This document shows, piece after piece, positions 1 through 7,584 of a stretch of DNA of 64,000 nt (the stretch's first letter is position 1; each line of letters starts with the position of its first letter). This stretch comes from JBBDSU01 sp040904825 (lineage in GTDB: Bacteria; Actinomycetota; Nitriliruptoria; Nitriliruptorales; Nitriliruptoraceae). The notes below the pieces were generated by a model, which was given only the letters and a program-made list of their open reading frames with translations, ran no database searches and had not been told where the DNA came from. The stretch spans positions 101,492 to 165,491 of the forward strand of contig JBBDSU010000020.1 of assembly GCA_040904825.1 (NCBI GenBank), read 5' to 3'. The translations under genes were made by a program, and so were the position numbers.

Positions 1-339
1 CACTGTGACGAGGACGACGGCCTCGCAGGCATCGGATCGGAGTTGTTGGCTGGTGACGGTACGGATGCGTGGAGTCGGACCTCGACGTTGGCGGGCTGCG
101 GGCGAGACCTGGGCTGTCAGACGCAGCCGCAACGCCGGTGAGAGCAGGGCGTCGATCTGCCCCATGGGACGCATGCCGTCGCGCACATCCATCCACGCTG
201 CGACCAAGAGTTGGGCAAGCCGTGCGGGATCGGGAGTTCGGGACCCGCGCGGGTCTCGTGGCGGACGAGCATGCTCTGGTTGACGGGCGTCAAGATGCCG
301 ACGCTGACCGCTGGTTGATTGCGCGGGAGACGAACTCAT
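1..339 (-). CDS. Rv3235/DUF6459-like protein, C-terminus beyond window (partial)
   Basis: An open frame starts with ATG at 339 and runs off the left edge (113 codons, no stop). The start overlaps the stop of the upstream gene as ATGA, so the two are probably translationally coupled. After a basic, disordered N-terminus of about 45 residues comes a helical segment with the pattern LAQLLVAAWMDVRDGMRP, followed by QIDALLSPALRLRL. This resembles the actinobacterial Rv3235 family (GxRP motif and a following LSP segment), whose function is unknown. The family call is from motif memory only. Confidence 0.5.
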   Translation of the reverse strand, partial: MSSSPAQSTSGQRRHLDARQPEHARPPRDPRGSRTPDPARLAQLLVAAWMDVRDGMRPMGQIDALLSPALRLRLTAQVSPAARQRRGPTPRIRTVTSQQLRSDACEAVVLVTV

Positions 340-1274
340 CGGCCTGCCTCGGCCTGCGGTGCGTGCCCTGTCGACGCGTGCCCGTTGCGCGGCGTTGTGG
401 TGGGGATTGAGGTCCACGCTGGGTCGTCGAGGTGCGACGAGCCTGCCACGACAAATCGATCGCGAGCCCGATACAGCATGATCTGGCCATCAACCGGTTG
501 GCCGGCGTGTGTTCGCCCTTGGATGTGAGCGAGCCATGGCCAGCCATCGGATCGGTGGAGCTCGACCAGCTGCACGTCGGTGTAGCCAGCATGCCGGAGC
601 GCTTCGACAGCGCGCTGTTGCGCATCTGGGTCTTCGACAAGGTGCGAAACCGGTGGTGTCACGTCCCATTGAGGTTCGGGCAGCCACCATGGCACTCCAG
701 CTGGGCGAGGAACTCCACGCACCGACATCGGGACCGCGACACGTCTGACGTCTGCCGTCAACGCTTCGGGCGGACCGCCGATGACGATTGCAATGAGAGC
801 AATGACTGCGATGTCGTTGTCGTATGCCTCGATCGCCTCGACAGCTAGGTGTTCGACGTACCAGGAGTCACCGGCAGGTTCGAGACCGTTGATGCCGAGT
901 TGCGGATCGATGCCGGTGATCCACGCACGTGCGATGGCGGTTGCGGCAGCTCCGGCTGCTTGGTGGACCGCACTGGTCGGCGCCACTGGCCCCGTTGAAG
1001 TCGGCGGCCACGCATCTGAGGGATGAACGTGCGTCGTGTGCATGTCGGTGTGGCTGTCACCCGGAGAATCGACTGCTCCGTTGGCAGGATCAGCGGCAGC
1101 ATCGGTCGCCCACAACGGTCCCGACGGCGATATCGCGGCACTGCGGTCGTCATCACCGGACCGTGCGACTACCAATGCCACCACGATCCAGGGCAGCACG
1201 GCGATGGCTATCACGAACGGTTTCGGTGTCGGACGCCTGGTGTGATCGTTGTCTGGCCATGGTTCGTCATGCAT
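336..1274 (-). CDS. Membrane-anchored protein of unknown function, possibly TcpC-like
   Basis: 312 residues from the preferred ATG at 1274, which has GGGGGA seven bases upstream; a longer reading from ATG 1316 adds 14 residues without a ribosome site. A short basic N-terminus precedes one membrane helix (FVIAIAVLPWIVVALVVA, about residues 20-37), then a Thr/Pro/His-rich linker. Two compact alpha/beta segments follow (about 105-220 and 225-290), the second ending in a conserved-looking GQIMLYRARDRFVVAG. One helix plus two such domains is the layout of TcpC-type conjugation proteins, but no diagnostic motif proves it. Its stop overlaps the start of the next leftward gene. Confidence 0.6.
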   Translation of the reverse strand: MHDEPWPDNDHTRRPTPKPFVIAIAVLPWIVVALVVARSGDDDRSAAISPSGPLWATDAAADPANGAVDSPGDSHTDMHTTHVHPSDAWPPTSTGPVAPTSAVHQAAGAAATAIARAWITGIDPQLGINGLEPAGDSWYVEHLAVEAIEAYDNDIAVIALIAIVIGGPPEALTADVRRVAVPMSVRGVPRPAGVPWWLPEPQWDVTPPVSHLVEDPDAQQRAVEALRHAGYTDVQLVELHRSDGWPWLAHIQGRTHAGQPVDGQIMLYRARDRFVVAGSSHLDDPAWTSIPTTTPRNGHASTGHAPQAEAGR

Positions 1275-1434
1275 CGCGGTCCCCCATATGAGCGGCTTGT
1301 TGTTGCCGCGTCCCATAATGTGACTATACCTTTCAAGTCATTTCATGCAATCCCAATATCTCTCCACCTGTGGTCGTGAGCGTGGGACCGTGCAGGTCAG
1401 CTGCATTGGCGCCGTTACGCTGTCGCTTCGCAGG

Positions 1435-2085
1435 ATGAACAGGGGTGTGACGCGTGCCGGTGACCGATTGCCCAGTTTCGTGACGTCGTCATCGACCCGG
1501 CGAGATCTGACTGACGACGAACGGCGTCGCCGATTTGACGAAGAAGCGCTGCCATACCTTGATCGGCTCTACTCCGCTGCGGTGCGCTATACCCGTAACC
1601 CCGTCACGGCTGAAGACCTGGTCCAAGAGGCGATGGTCAAGGCGTTTCGCTCCTTTCATCAATATGAGCCCGGCACGAATCTGCGGGCATGGCTCTATCG
1701 TGTGTTGCACACGACCTTTATCTCGACCTACCGGCGTGAAGGCCGACGCCCGGCCGAATCGCTGCAGGACGACATCGACGAGTTCTCGCTGTACGACGAT
1801 GTCCGTCGCAGTGGATTCGACCCGGTCGCATCCGCAGTGCTGGATGGGCTGATGGCAGATGAGGTCAAGGATGCGCTGGCTGAGCTCCCTGAGAGTTTCC
1901 GGCTCGCCGTGTACTACGCAGACGTAGAAGGGTTTAGCTACAAAGAAATCGCCGACATCGTTGACGTGCCGATCGGGACGGTGATGTCGCGACTCCATCG
2001 CGGACGTCGCGCGCTGCAGAAGTCGTTGGCCGACTATGCGCGAGCGCGGGGGCTGTTGAATGACGACGTGGAGGTGGCCGGATGA
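1435..2085 (+). CDS. sigH: ECF RNA polymerase sigma factor, SigH/SigR type
   Basis: Group IV sigma factor that directs RNA polymerase to thiol/oxidative and heat stress genes when released by its anti-sigma partner. Region 2 (ALPYLDRLYSAAVRYTRNP, AEDLVQEAMVKAF, NLRAWLYRVLHT) and region 4 (LPESFRLAVYYADVEGFSYKEIAD, GTVMSRLHRGRRAL) are complete. Followed with ATGA overlap by an RsrA-type gene, as in streptomycete sigR-rsrA and mycobacterial sigH-rshA. The start at ATG 1435 is a choice: the frame stays open upstream to 1345 and a GTG at 1483 is possible. No clear GGAA-type autoregulatory promoter was seen upstream. Confidence 0.93.
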   Translation: MNRGVTRAGDRLPSFVTSSSTRRDLTDDERRRRFDEEALPYLDRLYSAAVRYTRNPVTAEDLVQEAMVKAFRSFHQYEPGTNLRAWLYRVLHTTFISTYRREGRRPAESLQDDIDEFSLYDDVRRSGFDPVASAVLDGLMADEVKDALAELPESFRLAVYYADVEGFSYKEIADIVDVPIGTVMSRLHRGRRALQKSLADYARARGLLNDDVEVAG

Positions 2086-2375
2086 ATACCGACGGCAAAT
2101 GCGTGGACGGTGCCACGTGCCAGGAGGCTCTCGTTCAACTCGAGGCCTACCTCGATGGGGAATTGCCCGGCGAGCAGTTGGAGGAAATCCGCGAGCACCT
2201 CGCTGCGTGTTACCCGTGCACCGGTCGTGCATCGTTTGATGAGCAACTGCGCGCGATCGTGCGCAGGGACTGCGTCGAAGACGCGCCAGCGAGTCTCCTT
2301 GATCGCATTCAGCGCGTATTGGCTGATGACATTGATACCACCACAGACCGTGGACAAGGATCTCTTCATGGTTGA
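2082..2375 (+). CDS. rsrA: Zinc-binding redox-sensing anti-sigma factor (RsrA/RshA type)
   Basis: 97-residue ZAS-family anti-sigma factor. Cys13, His39, Cys43 and Cys46 reproduce exactly the spacing of the RsrA zinc site (C-x25-H-x3-C-x2-C), and Cys64 lies where the further redox cysteines of RsrA occur. In the family, disulfide formation expels zinc and frees the sigma factor. It starts in the last codons of sigH (ATGA) and ends 8 bases inside the following epimerase gene, so all three are one transcript. Confidence 0.93.
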   Translation: MNTDGKCVDGATCQEALVQLEAYLDGELPGEQLEEIREHLAACYPCTGRASFDEQLRAIVRRDCVEDAPASLLDRIQRVLADDIDTTTDRGQGSLHG

Positions 2376-3327
2376 TCATCCCGTCTTGGTGACCGGCGCT
2401 GCCGGGTTCATCGGCTCGAACCTGGTATCACGATTGCTTGAGGACGGTCGCCGCGTCATCGGTGTCGATGATCTGTCCTCGGGTTCGCTGGCCAATTTGG
2501 CCGTCGCGCGGGATCGGCATCCAGGCCAGTTCGAGTTCACCCGTATGGATGTCCGCAGCGGTGGGCTTGTTCCTTTGATGGACAAGACCCGTCCCGGTGT
2601 GGTGGTGCACCTCGCGGCGCAAGTTGACGTGCGCCGTTCGGTGGAGGATCCGGCGACCGACGCGTCTATCAATGTGCTCGGCACAATTGCTGTACTCGAT
2701 GCGGCCGTGCGAGCTGAGGTTCGCAAAGTTGTCTACGCCGGGTCGATTGGTTCCTACGGCGAGCCACCCGAGGAAATCCTGCCGATCGACGAGAGCTTCG
2801 ATGCCCCCGCACTTTCTCCCTACGGGGTATCCAAGCGTGTGCCGATCGAGTACCTGGCGACGTGGCGCGAATTGTTCGGACTGGAGTCAACGATCTTGAC
2901 GTTTTCCAACGTCTACGGCCCGCATCAGTCGGCTACGGGTGAGGGAGGAGTTGTCGCTGTGTTCGCTGATCGGATGCTTGCAGGCCAGCCCTGCACGATT
3001 TTTGGGGATGGTCAGCAGACGCGCGATTTCGTCTTCGTCGATGATGTGGTTCACGCCCTGGTGCTGGCGACTGAACGCGGTGACGGAGACCGCTACCTGA
3101 TCGGAACCGCGGAAAGGACACCGATCGTGCAGCTGTTTAGGGCGCTGGCCGCTGCGACGGGCTATCGCCATGAGCCCGTGTGGGGACCGGAACGTCCCGG
3201 TGAAATTCGCCACAGCAGCGTGGACGCGAGCAAGGCTCGCCGCGACTTGGGGTGGAAGCCATGGACACCCTTGGAAGAAGGCTTGGCGTCGACACTTGAG
3301 TGGGCTGCACAAAAGGCGAGCCGATGA
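2368..3327 (+). CDS. NAD-dependent epimerase/dehydratase (UDP-glucose 4-epimerase-like)
   Basis: 319-residue extended short-chain dehydrogenase. N-terminal NAD site TGAAGFIG (residues 8-15), ADLSSG-type nucleotide-sugar region (VDDLSSGSLANL), catalytic Tyr152 and Lys156 in YGVSK with a preceding serine in AGSIGSYG, and a C-terminal RPGEIRHSSVD segment typical of GalE-like sugar-nucleotide epimerases. Start ATG 2368 has AAGGA eight bases upstream and overlaps the rsrA stop. The exact substrate cannot be told. Its place between rsrA and bldD suggests co-expression with the stress regulon. Confidence 0.85.
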   Translation: MVDHPVLVTGAAGFIGSNLVSRLLEDGRRVIGVDDLSSGSLANLAVARDRHPGQFEFTRMDVRSGGLVPLMDKTRPGVVVHLAAQVDVRRSVEDPATDASINVLGTIAVLDAAVRAEVRKVVYAGSIGSYGEPPEEILPIDESFDAPALSPYGVSKRVPIEYLATWRELFGLESTILTFSNVYGPHQSATGEGGVVAVFADRMLAGQPCTIFGDGQQTRDFVFVDDVVHALVLATERGDGDRYLIGTAERTPIVQLFRALAAATGYRHEPVWGPERPGEIRHSSVDASKARRDLGWKPWTPLEEGLASTLEWAAQKASR

Positions 3328-3803
3328 GCGATGCGCAGGGGATCGGGGCCAACCTTCGTCGGGTGCGGCGAGATCTGGGGTGGTCGTTGGCCGATGTCGA
3401 ACGGAACTCCGAAGGCAGTTTCACGGCGGTGGTGGTGGGCTCGTATGAGCGGGGAGATCGCAACATCACCGCAGTGCGAATGCTTGAGTTGGCCGGGCTG
3501 TATGGGTTGACCCCAGCCCAGGTCCTAGATGCTGCAGCATCTGCAACTACGGCTATCGCACCTGTCGGGGAAGACGCGGTGACCCTCGACCTCGAACGTC
3601 TGCGCCTGCTGGCAGCTGGCGAGGAAGCATGGCGTGATGTCGATCGATTCGCGAGCAGCGTCATTGCCCGCCGCGGTGACTTCAATGGCGCATGGTTGTC
3701 GGTGCGCGAGGAAGATATCCAGACGCTGGCAGCGGCCCGCTCGTCGTCATCGGCACAGATGCTCGCTGAGCTGGTTGACGCTGGCATCGTGCGCCTTGAC
3801 TAA
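3324..3803 (+). CDS. bldD: BldD-type c-di-GMP-responsive transcriptional regulator
   Basis: 159 residues. The N-terminal helix-turn-helix domain (1-72) carries the BldD hallmark VVVGSYERGDRNIT and LAGLYGLTPAQVL. The C-terminal domain contains RGD at 117-119 and REED at 128-131 with eight residues between, which is the RxD-x8-RxxD signature by which Streptomyces BldD binds tetrameric cyclic di-GMP. In Streptomyces BldD represses development genes when c-di-GMP is high. The ATG overlaps the epimerase stop (ATGA), placing it fourth in the sigH operon. Confidence 0.9.
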   Translation: MSDAQGIGANLRRVRRDLGWSLADVERNSEGSFTAVVVGSYERGDRNITAVRMLELAGLYGLTPAQVLDAAASATTAIAPVGEDAVTLDLERLRLLAAGEEAWRDVDRFASSVIARRGDFNGAWLSVREEDIQTLAAARSSSSAQMLAELVDAGIVRLD

Positions 3804-3846
3804 CGAGCGCTCGCGCCGGTGTCGATCCGAGATCCGAGGGCACCGA

Positions 3847-3852
3847 TAGTCT
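3847..3852 (+). promoter_or_regulatory. Putative -10 element for a leaderless transcript
   Basis: TAGTCT ends six bases before the ATG of the sigma-region-4 gene, which has no ribosome-binding site. This is the spacing of actinobacterial leaderless promoters, where transcription begins at the start codon. Confidence 0.4.
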
Positions 3853-3858
3853 TGCCTC

Positions 3859-4260
3859 ATGGCCAACCCTTCTGCTCCGCGCCGTCGCCAGCCTCGATCG
3901 GGTGGTGGGCAGCAGCGTGGCACCGGAGGGTCAGCGTCGTCGCCTAAGTCAAAGGGCGGGACTCCTCAAGGAACCCAGCGTGGCGCGAACCGGTCAGGCA
4001 AGCGCCGAGACGGGATCGATGAAACCGTGGCGCAGCTGGCTGGACCGCTGCAGCGGGTCTTGGCGCGCCTCCCAGAGACGCAGCGGCGAGTACTTGAGTT
4101 GAGGATGGGGCTTGTCGACGGCCACCCTCATGATCTTGCCGACACCGCCCGCACGCTGAGTCTGTCGTTGAGTGAAGCAAGAGAGATCGAAGAGCGGGCC
4201 TTCGCTCACATTCGCGAAGTGGTGCCGCTGGCACAGCTCCAGCGATTCCTCGACCGCTGA
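3859..4260 (+). CDS. Stand-alone sigma-70 region 4-like protein
   Basis: 133 residues. The first ~50 are basic, Gly/Ser/Gln-rich and presumably disordered. The rest is a lone sigma-region-4-like helix-turn-helix: LQRVLARLPETQRRVLELRMGL, a short acidic turn, DLADTARTLSLSL and SEAREIEERAFAHIRE, which align with the LPERERxVLxLRFGL and ERIRQIExxAL segments of primary sigma factors. Region 2 is absent, so it cannot act as a full sigma factor; a role as a regulator contacting a -35 element or the RNA polymerase beta flap is inference. One base separates its stop from the pdtaS GTG. Likely leaderless (TAGTCT upstream). Confidence 0.75.
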   Translation: MANPSAPRRRQPRSGGGQQRGTGGSASSPKSKGGTPQGTQRGANRSGKRRDGIDETVAQLAGPLQRVLARLPETQRRVLELRMGLVDGHPHDLADTARTLSLSLSEAREIEERAFAHIREVVPLAQLQRFLDR

Positions 4261-4261
4261 A

Positions 4262-5740
4262 GTGTCGTCGCTCCGCGAACTCGCCGAGCCATTGGCGCAC
4301 CTGAATGACGCGGCGGTTGACACGCTCGATGCGATTTTGGCGGACTGGCAGATTCTCGCTGACCTGTCGTTTTCCGACCTCTTGATGTTCCTCCGCAATG
4401 AGGCTGGCGACGAGCTCACCGTGGTGGCGCAGATGCGTCCGTATACCGCTCAGACCATCTACAACGAAGATTTGGTCGGACGCCGCTTTAGCGCCAGTGA
4501 GCGACCTGTGGTCGCGCGTGCCTTCGAGAACGCGGAGATCGTCGGGGAAGCCGACCCCGACTGGTCTTCGGGGCTGCCGGTGCGTGTGGATGCCGTGCCC
4601 GTCCAGTTCGATGGCCAGATCATTGCGGTCATCTCGCGTGAAGCGAACCTGTCGATGGTGCGGTCGCCTTCGCAGTTGGAGTTGACCTACCTCCAAGCGG
4701 CCAGCGACCTGTCGACGATGATTCTGGAAGGTTCGTTCCCGTTTCCGGGCGATCGTCGGGAACGCGGATCGACCCCCCGGGTTGGAGACGGCATGATGAG
4801 GATCGATCCTTCAGGAGTGGTCGCCTACGCCTCACCGAACGCCGTCAGCGCATATCGCCGGCTCGGTGTCGTCGACAACATTGTGGGACGCAACCTCGCC
4901 GACGATCAACTTGATGACAGCGAATTGCTGGAAGCATTGGCTGATGGCGAGCCGATCGAGTCCGAGGTCGAGGCCAGGGGCATCGTCGTGTTGCGGCGAC
5001 TGATTCCCCTGACGCGCGCCCATCGAGTCCTGGGCGGGCTGATGCTTGTCAAGGAAGTCACCGAGGTTCGCCGGCACGAGCGCATGCTGCTCTACAAAGA
5101 CGCGACGATCCGTGAAATCCATCACCGAGTGAAGAACAATCTCCAGACCGTTGCCTCGTTGCTACGCCTCCAATCACGCCGTCTGACGTCCGACGAAGCT
5201 CGTGATGCGCTGGCAGAGTCTGTCCGCCGCATCGCGTCGATTGCCCTCGTGCACGAAACCTTGTCGCAAGATTCCCGGCAGCGGGTGTCATTCGACAAAG
5301 TGACCCAGCGACTTATCGAGATGCTGGCCAGCGGGCTGACCGACCCTGAACGGCCGGTCACGATTGAAGTGGAGGGAGGCGCGGGTGAACTCCCCGCCGA
5401 CGTTGCCACGCCACTTGCGCTGGTTGTCTCGGAACTCTTGCAGAATGCGGTCGAACACGGATTCGCCAAGGACGCCGGCACCGCAGTCGTCGAACTGCAT
5501 CGTGAGGACGAACGACTCCGTGTTGTCGTGCGCGACGATGGCGTCGGGCTGCCCGAAGGGTGGAGCTTGGAATCTGACGCCCAACTCGGGTTGCGTATCG
5601 CACTGACGCTGGTGGAGTCGGAACTCGGAGGCGTGCTCGAGGTCACCAGGGCGTCAACTGCCGGCGGGACCCGCTGTGAGGCGATCCTGCCGTTGCCAAC
5701 CGCTAATCGGGATGCCGCGATGTCATCGACGAGAATCTAG
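4262..5740 (+). CDS. pdtaS: Sensor histidine kinase PdtaS (HisKA_2/HWE type)
   Basis: 492-residue soluble kinase, collinear with mycobacterial PdtaS: an N-terminal GAF-like sensor (DWQILADLSFSDLLMFL), a PAS domain (about 170-280), the H-box REIHHRVKNNLQTVASLLRLQ with His287/288, and an HATPase domain (VSELLQNAVEHGF, VVRDDGVGLPEGW). No membrane segment. In mycobacteria it phosphorylates the ANTAR RNA-binding regulator PdtaR; no PdtaR is in this window. GTG 4262 is chosen because SSLRELAEPL matches the family N-terminus and it directly follows the sigma-region-4 gene; the frame is open further upstream. Convergent with whiB1, as in M. tuberculosis. Confidence 0.9.
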   Translation: MSSLRELAEPLAHLNDAAVDTLDAILADWQILADLSFSDLLMFLRNEAGDELTVVAQMRPYTAQTIYNEDLVGRRFSASERPVVARAFENAEIVGEADPDWSSGLPVRVDAVPVQFDGQIIAVISREANLSMVRSPSQLELTYLQAASDLSTMILEGSFPFPGDRRERGSTPRVGDGMMRIDPSGVVAYASPNAVSAYRRLGVVDNIVGRNLADDQLDDSELLEALADGEPIESEVEARGIVVLRRLIPLTRAHRVLGGLMLVKEVTEVRRHERMLLYKDATIREIHHRVKNNLQTVASLLRLQSRRLTSDEARDALAESVRRIASIALVHETLSQDSRQRVSFDKVTQRLIEMLASGLTDPERPVTIEVEGGAGELPADVATPLALVVSELLQNAVEHGFAKDAGTAVVELHREDERLRVVVRDDGVGLPEGWSLESDAQLGLRIALTLVESELGGVLEVTRASTAGGTRCEAILPLPTANRDAAMSSTRI

Positions 5741-5749
5741 AGCAGCGCC

Positions 5750-5785
5750 GGCCAGCATCGCGAGCAGCAGAGCGCTCAGCTGGCC
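5750..5785. terminator. Possible bidirectional terminator between pdtaS and whiB1
   Basis: GGCCAGC (5750-5756) and GCTGGCC (5779-5785) form a perfect 7-bp stem whose 22-base loop can pair further (GAGC/GCTC). It sits between two convergent genes and overlaps the whiB1 stop. There is no T-tract. Confidence 0.35.
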
Positions 5786-6027
5786 ATGCGACGGCGACGT
5801 TGGCGCGCGCGCTTGAGCGTGCGACGCTCGTCTTCGGTGAGGCCACCCCACACGCCAGCGTCCTGGTTCGATGCGAGCGCGTACTCAAGGCACTCTTCAC
5901 GAACCTCGCAACGTGCGCACACGCGCTTGGCTGCGTCGGCTTGGTCGATCGCGGGACCCGTCGTCCCGATAGGGAAAAACAGCTCGGGGTCCTCGTCAAT
6001 ACATGCGGCGCGGCTACGCCAATCCAT
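5776..6027 (-). CDS. whiB1: WhiB1-type iron-sulfur cluster transcriptional regulator
   Basis: 83 residues. Cys9, Cys37, Cys40 and Cys46 have exactly the positions of the [4Fe-4S] ligands of mycobacterial WhiB1, followed by the GVWGG turn and a basic C-terminus (RRTLKRARQRRRR). WhiB1 binds region 4 of the primary sigma factor and is a nitric-oxide-sensitive, essential regulator in mycobacteria. ATG 6027 gives the family N-terminus (MDWRSRAACIDEDPELFFP) and has GGAG eight bases upstream; an in-frame TTG at 6072 is less likely. Convergent with pdtaS. Confidence 0.95.
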   Translation of the reverse strand: MDWRSRAACIDEDPELFFPIGTTGPAIDQADAAKRVCARCEVREECLEYALASNQDAGVWGGLTEDERRTLKRARQRRRRMAS

Positions 6028-6404
6028 GATGGTGCTCCTGCGGGGGTGTGCCCACTGCCTGGTGAGAGGCAACGGTCGTCAAAGCGATGGTGGCTTCATG
6101 ACGTCGGTGGCTGTGTGATGGCTGGATCACATGCGACGCGTTGGGTCGGTGGGACGAACAACGTGTTGTCCGGTGCGACCGCGCCTGCGTACCCGACGCT
6201 GTCAGCGTGACGTGAATGCGATGGGTCAAGCGCTTGTGAACAATTTCTCGAACGATGTAGACGGTAACGGTGCGCTGCGTTCCGTCAAGGGTTTGCGACC
6301 AATTGTCGGCTGACGCCAGACCACCTGCGCGCAGAGTGCACGCCGCGGTGCGTATTGAAGCGGTGTGCGCAGAACTGACAGCAGCGCCAGCGGCGTTGTG
6401 ACGG
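6028..6404. promoter_or_regulatory. Non-coding region upstream of whiB1
   Basis: 377 bases between whiB1 and metB with no credible gene. It presumably holds the whiB1 promoter on the minus strand. The notable element is an inverted repeat TGTGAT-N6-ATCACA at 6114-6131, about 90-105 bases upstream of the whiB1 start. Confidence 0.5.
6114..6131. promoter_or_regulatory. CRP/FNR-like inverted repeat upstream of whiB1
   Basis: TGTGAT, six bases, ATCACA: a perfect 6-bp dyad. It contains both half-sites of the CRP consensus (TGTGA and TCACA) but separated by eight rather than six bases. In M. tuberculosis whiB1 transcription is controlled by the CRP homologue, so the location is suggestive; the spacing is a reason for caution. 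Confidence 0.3.
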
Positions 6405-7532
6405 TCAGTCGCGTAGAGCCTCATCGAGGTCTGCAATCAGATCTTCGACCGCTTCGATGCCGACAGACAAGCGGACCAGGTCGTCGGGGACCTCCAGTTC
6501 GGTGCCTGTGACTGAGGCGTGGGTCATGATTCCGGGATGCTCGATCAAGCTCTCGACGCCCCCCAACGATTCAGCGAGGAAGAAGAGTCTCGTGCGCTCC
6601 GCTACAGAGATTGCCGCTGCCCGTCCGCCACGTGCGCGAAACGAGACCATGCCGCCGAACCCATTCATCTGCTGACGAGCTAGGTCGTGGCCAGGATGGT
6701 CGCTCAGGCCCGGGTACAGCACCTGCGAGACGGCCTGATGACCTGCCAGGAATTCGGCAACTTGCTGGGCGTTGCTGCAGTGCCGATCCATCCGAATCCC
6801 CAAGGTCTTGACGCCTCGTAACGTCAGCCACGCATCGAAGGGACCCGGGACCGCGCCGACAGCATTCTGGAGGAAGGCGAGGTCCCGCGCCGTCGCCGCA
6901 TCAGTGCACACCGCGCCACCGACCACATCGGAATGGCCGCCGAGGTATTTCGTCGTCGAGTGCACGACGAGATCAGCCCCCAAGGACGTTGGCTGCTGGA
7001 GGTAGGGCGTTGCGAAGGTGTTGTCGGCAACGAGCAACGCGCCATGGGCATGAGCGATCTCGGCGATGGCCGCAATGTCCAGGATGTCCAAGCGCGGGTT
7101 CGATGGCGATTCAACCCACACCATTCGCGTCGTTGGGCCCATCGCGGCAGCCACCGCATCAAGGTCGGTCATTGTGACGGTGTCGATGACCAACCCATGC
7201 CGCTGGTGGACCTTGGATGCCAGTCGCCACGTGCCGCCGTAGACATCGCGTGACATCAGCACGTGGTCACCGGGGGACAACAGGCGAAGGACCGCGTCTT
7301 CAGCGGCCAATCCAGAAGAGAAGCACACCGCTTCGTCAGTGTTTTCCAAGGAGGCCAGGCATTCCTGCAGGGCCGTGCGCGTCGGATTGCCGGTCCTGGC
7401 GTACTCATAGCCGCGATGGCGCCCGACACCGTCCTGCACGAACGTCGATGTTTGGTAGATCGGGACGGCAACTGCGCCCGTCGCAGGGTCGGGTTCCTGG
7501 CCGATGTGAATCGCTCTCGTGTCGAATTCCAC
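6405..7532 (-). CDS. metB: Cystathionine gamma-synthase/gamma-lyase family PLP enzyme
   Basis: 375-residue Cys/Met-metabolism PLP enzyme. The PLP lysine lies in HSTTKYLGGHSD, with SGLAAEDAVL, YGGTWRL, PSNPRLDI and VADNTFATPY motifs and the C-terminal GGVESLIEHPGIMTHAS shared by cystathionine gamma-synthases and gamma-lyases. Sequence motifs alone do not separate the two activities. The adjacent, co-directional cystathionine beta-synthase favours reverse transsulfuration (cystathionine to cysteine). Its ATG lies 52 bases downstream of the cbs stop, with GGAGG seven bases before it. Confidence 0.88.
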   Translation of the reverse strand: MEFDTRAIHIGQEPDPATGAVAVPIYQTSTFVQDGVGRHRGYEYARTGNPTRTALQECLASLENTDEAVCFSSGLAAEDAVLRLLSPGDHVLMSRDVYGGTWRLASKVHQRHGLVIDTVTMTDLDAVAAAMGPTTRMVWVESPSNPRLDILDIAAIAEIAHAHGALLVADNTFATPYLQQPTSLGADLVVHSTTKYLGGHSDVVGGAVCTDAATARDLAFLQNAVGAVPGPFDAWLTLRGVKTLGIRMDRHCSNAQQVAEFLAGHQAVSQVLYPGLSDHPGHDLARQQMNGFGGMVSFRARGGRAAAISVAERTRLFFLAESLGGVESLIEHPGIMTHASVTGTELEVPDDLVRLSVGIEAVEDLIADLDEALRD

Positions 7533-7584
7533 CCTGCCTCCTTGTGGCGTCTCGCTCCGTAGCGTCTCACTGCAGCCAGAGCGG

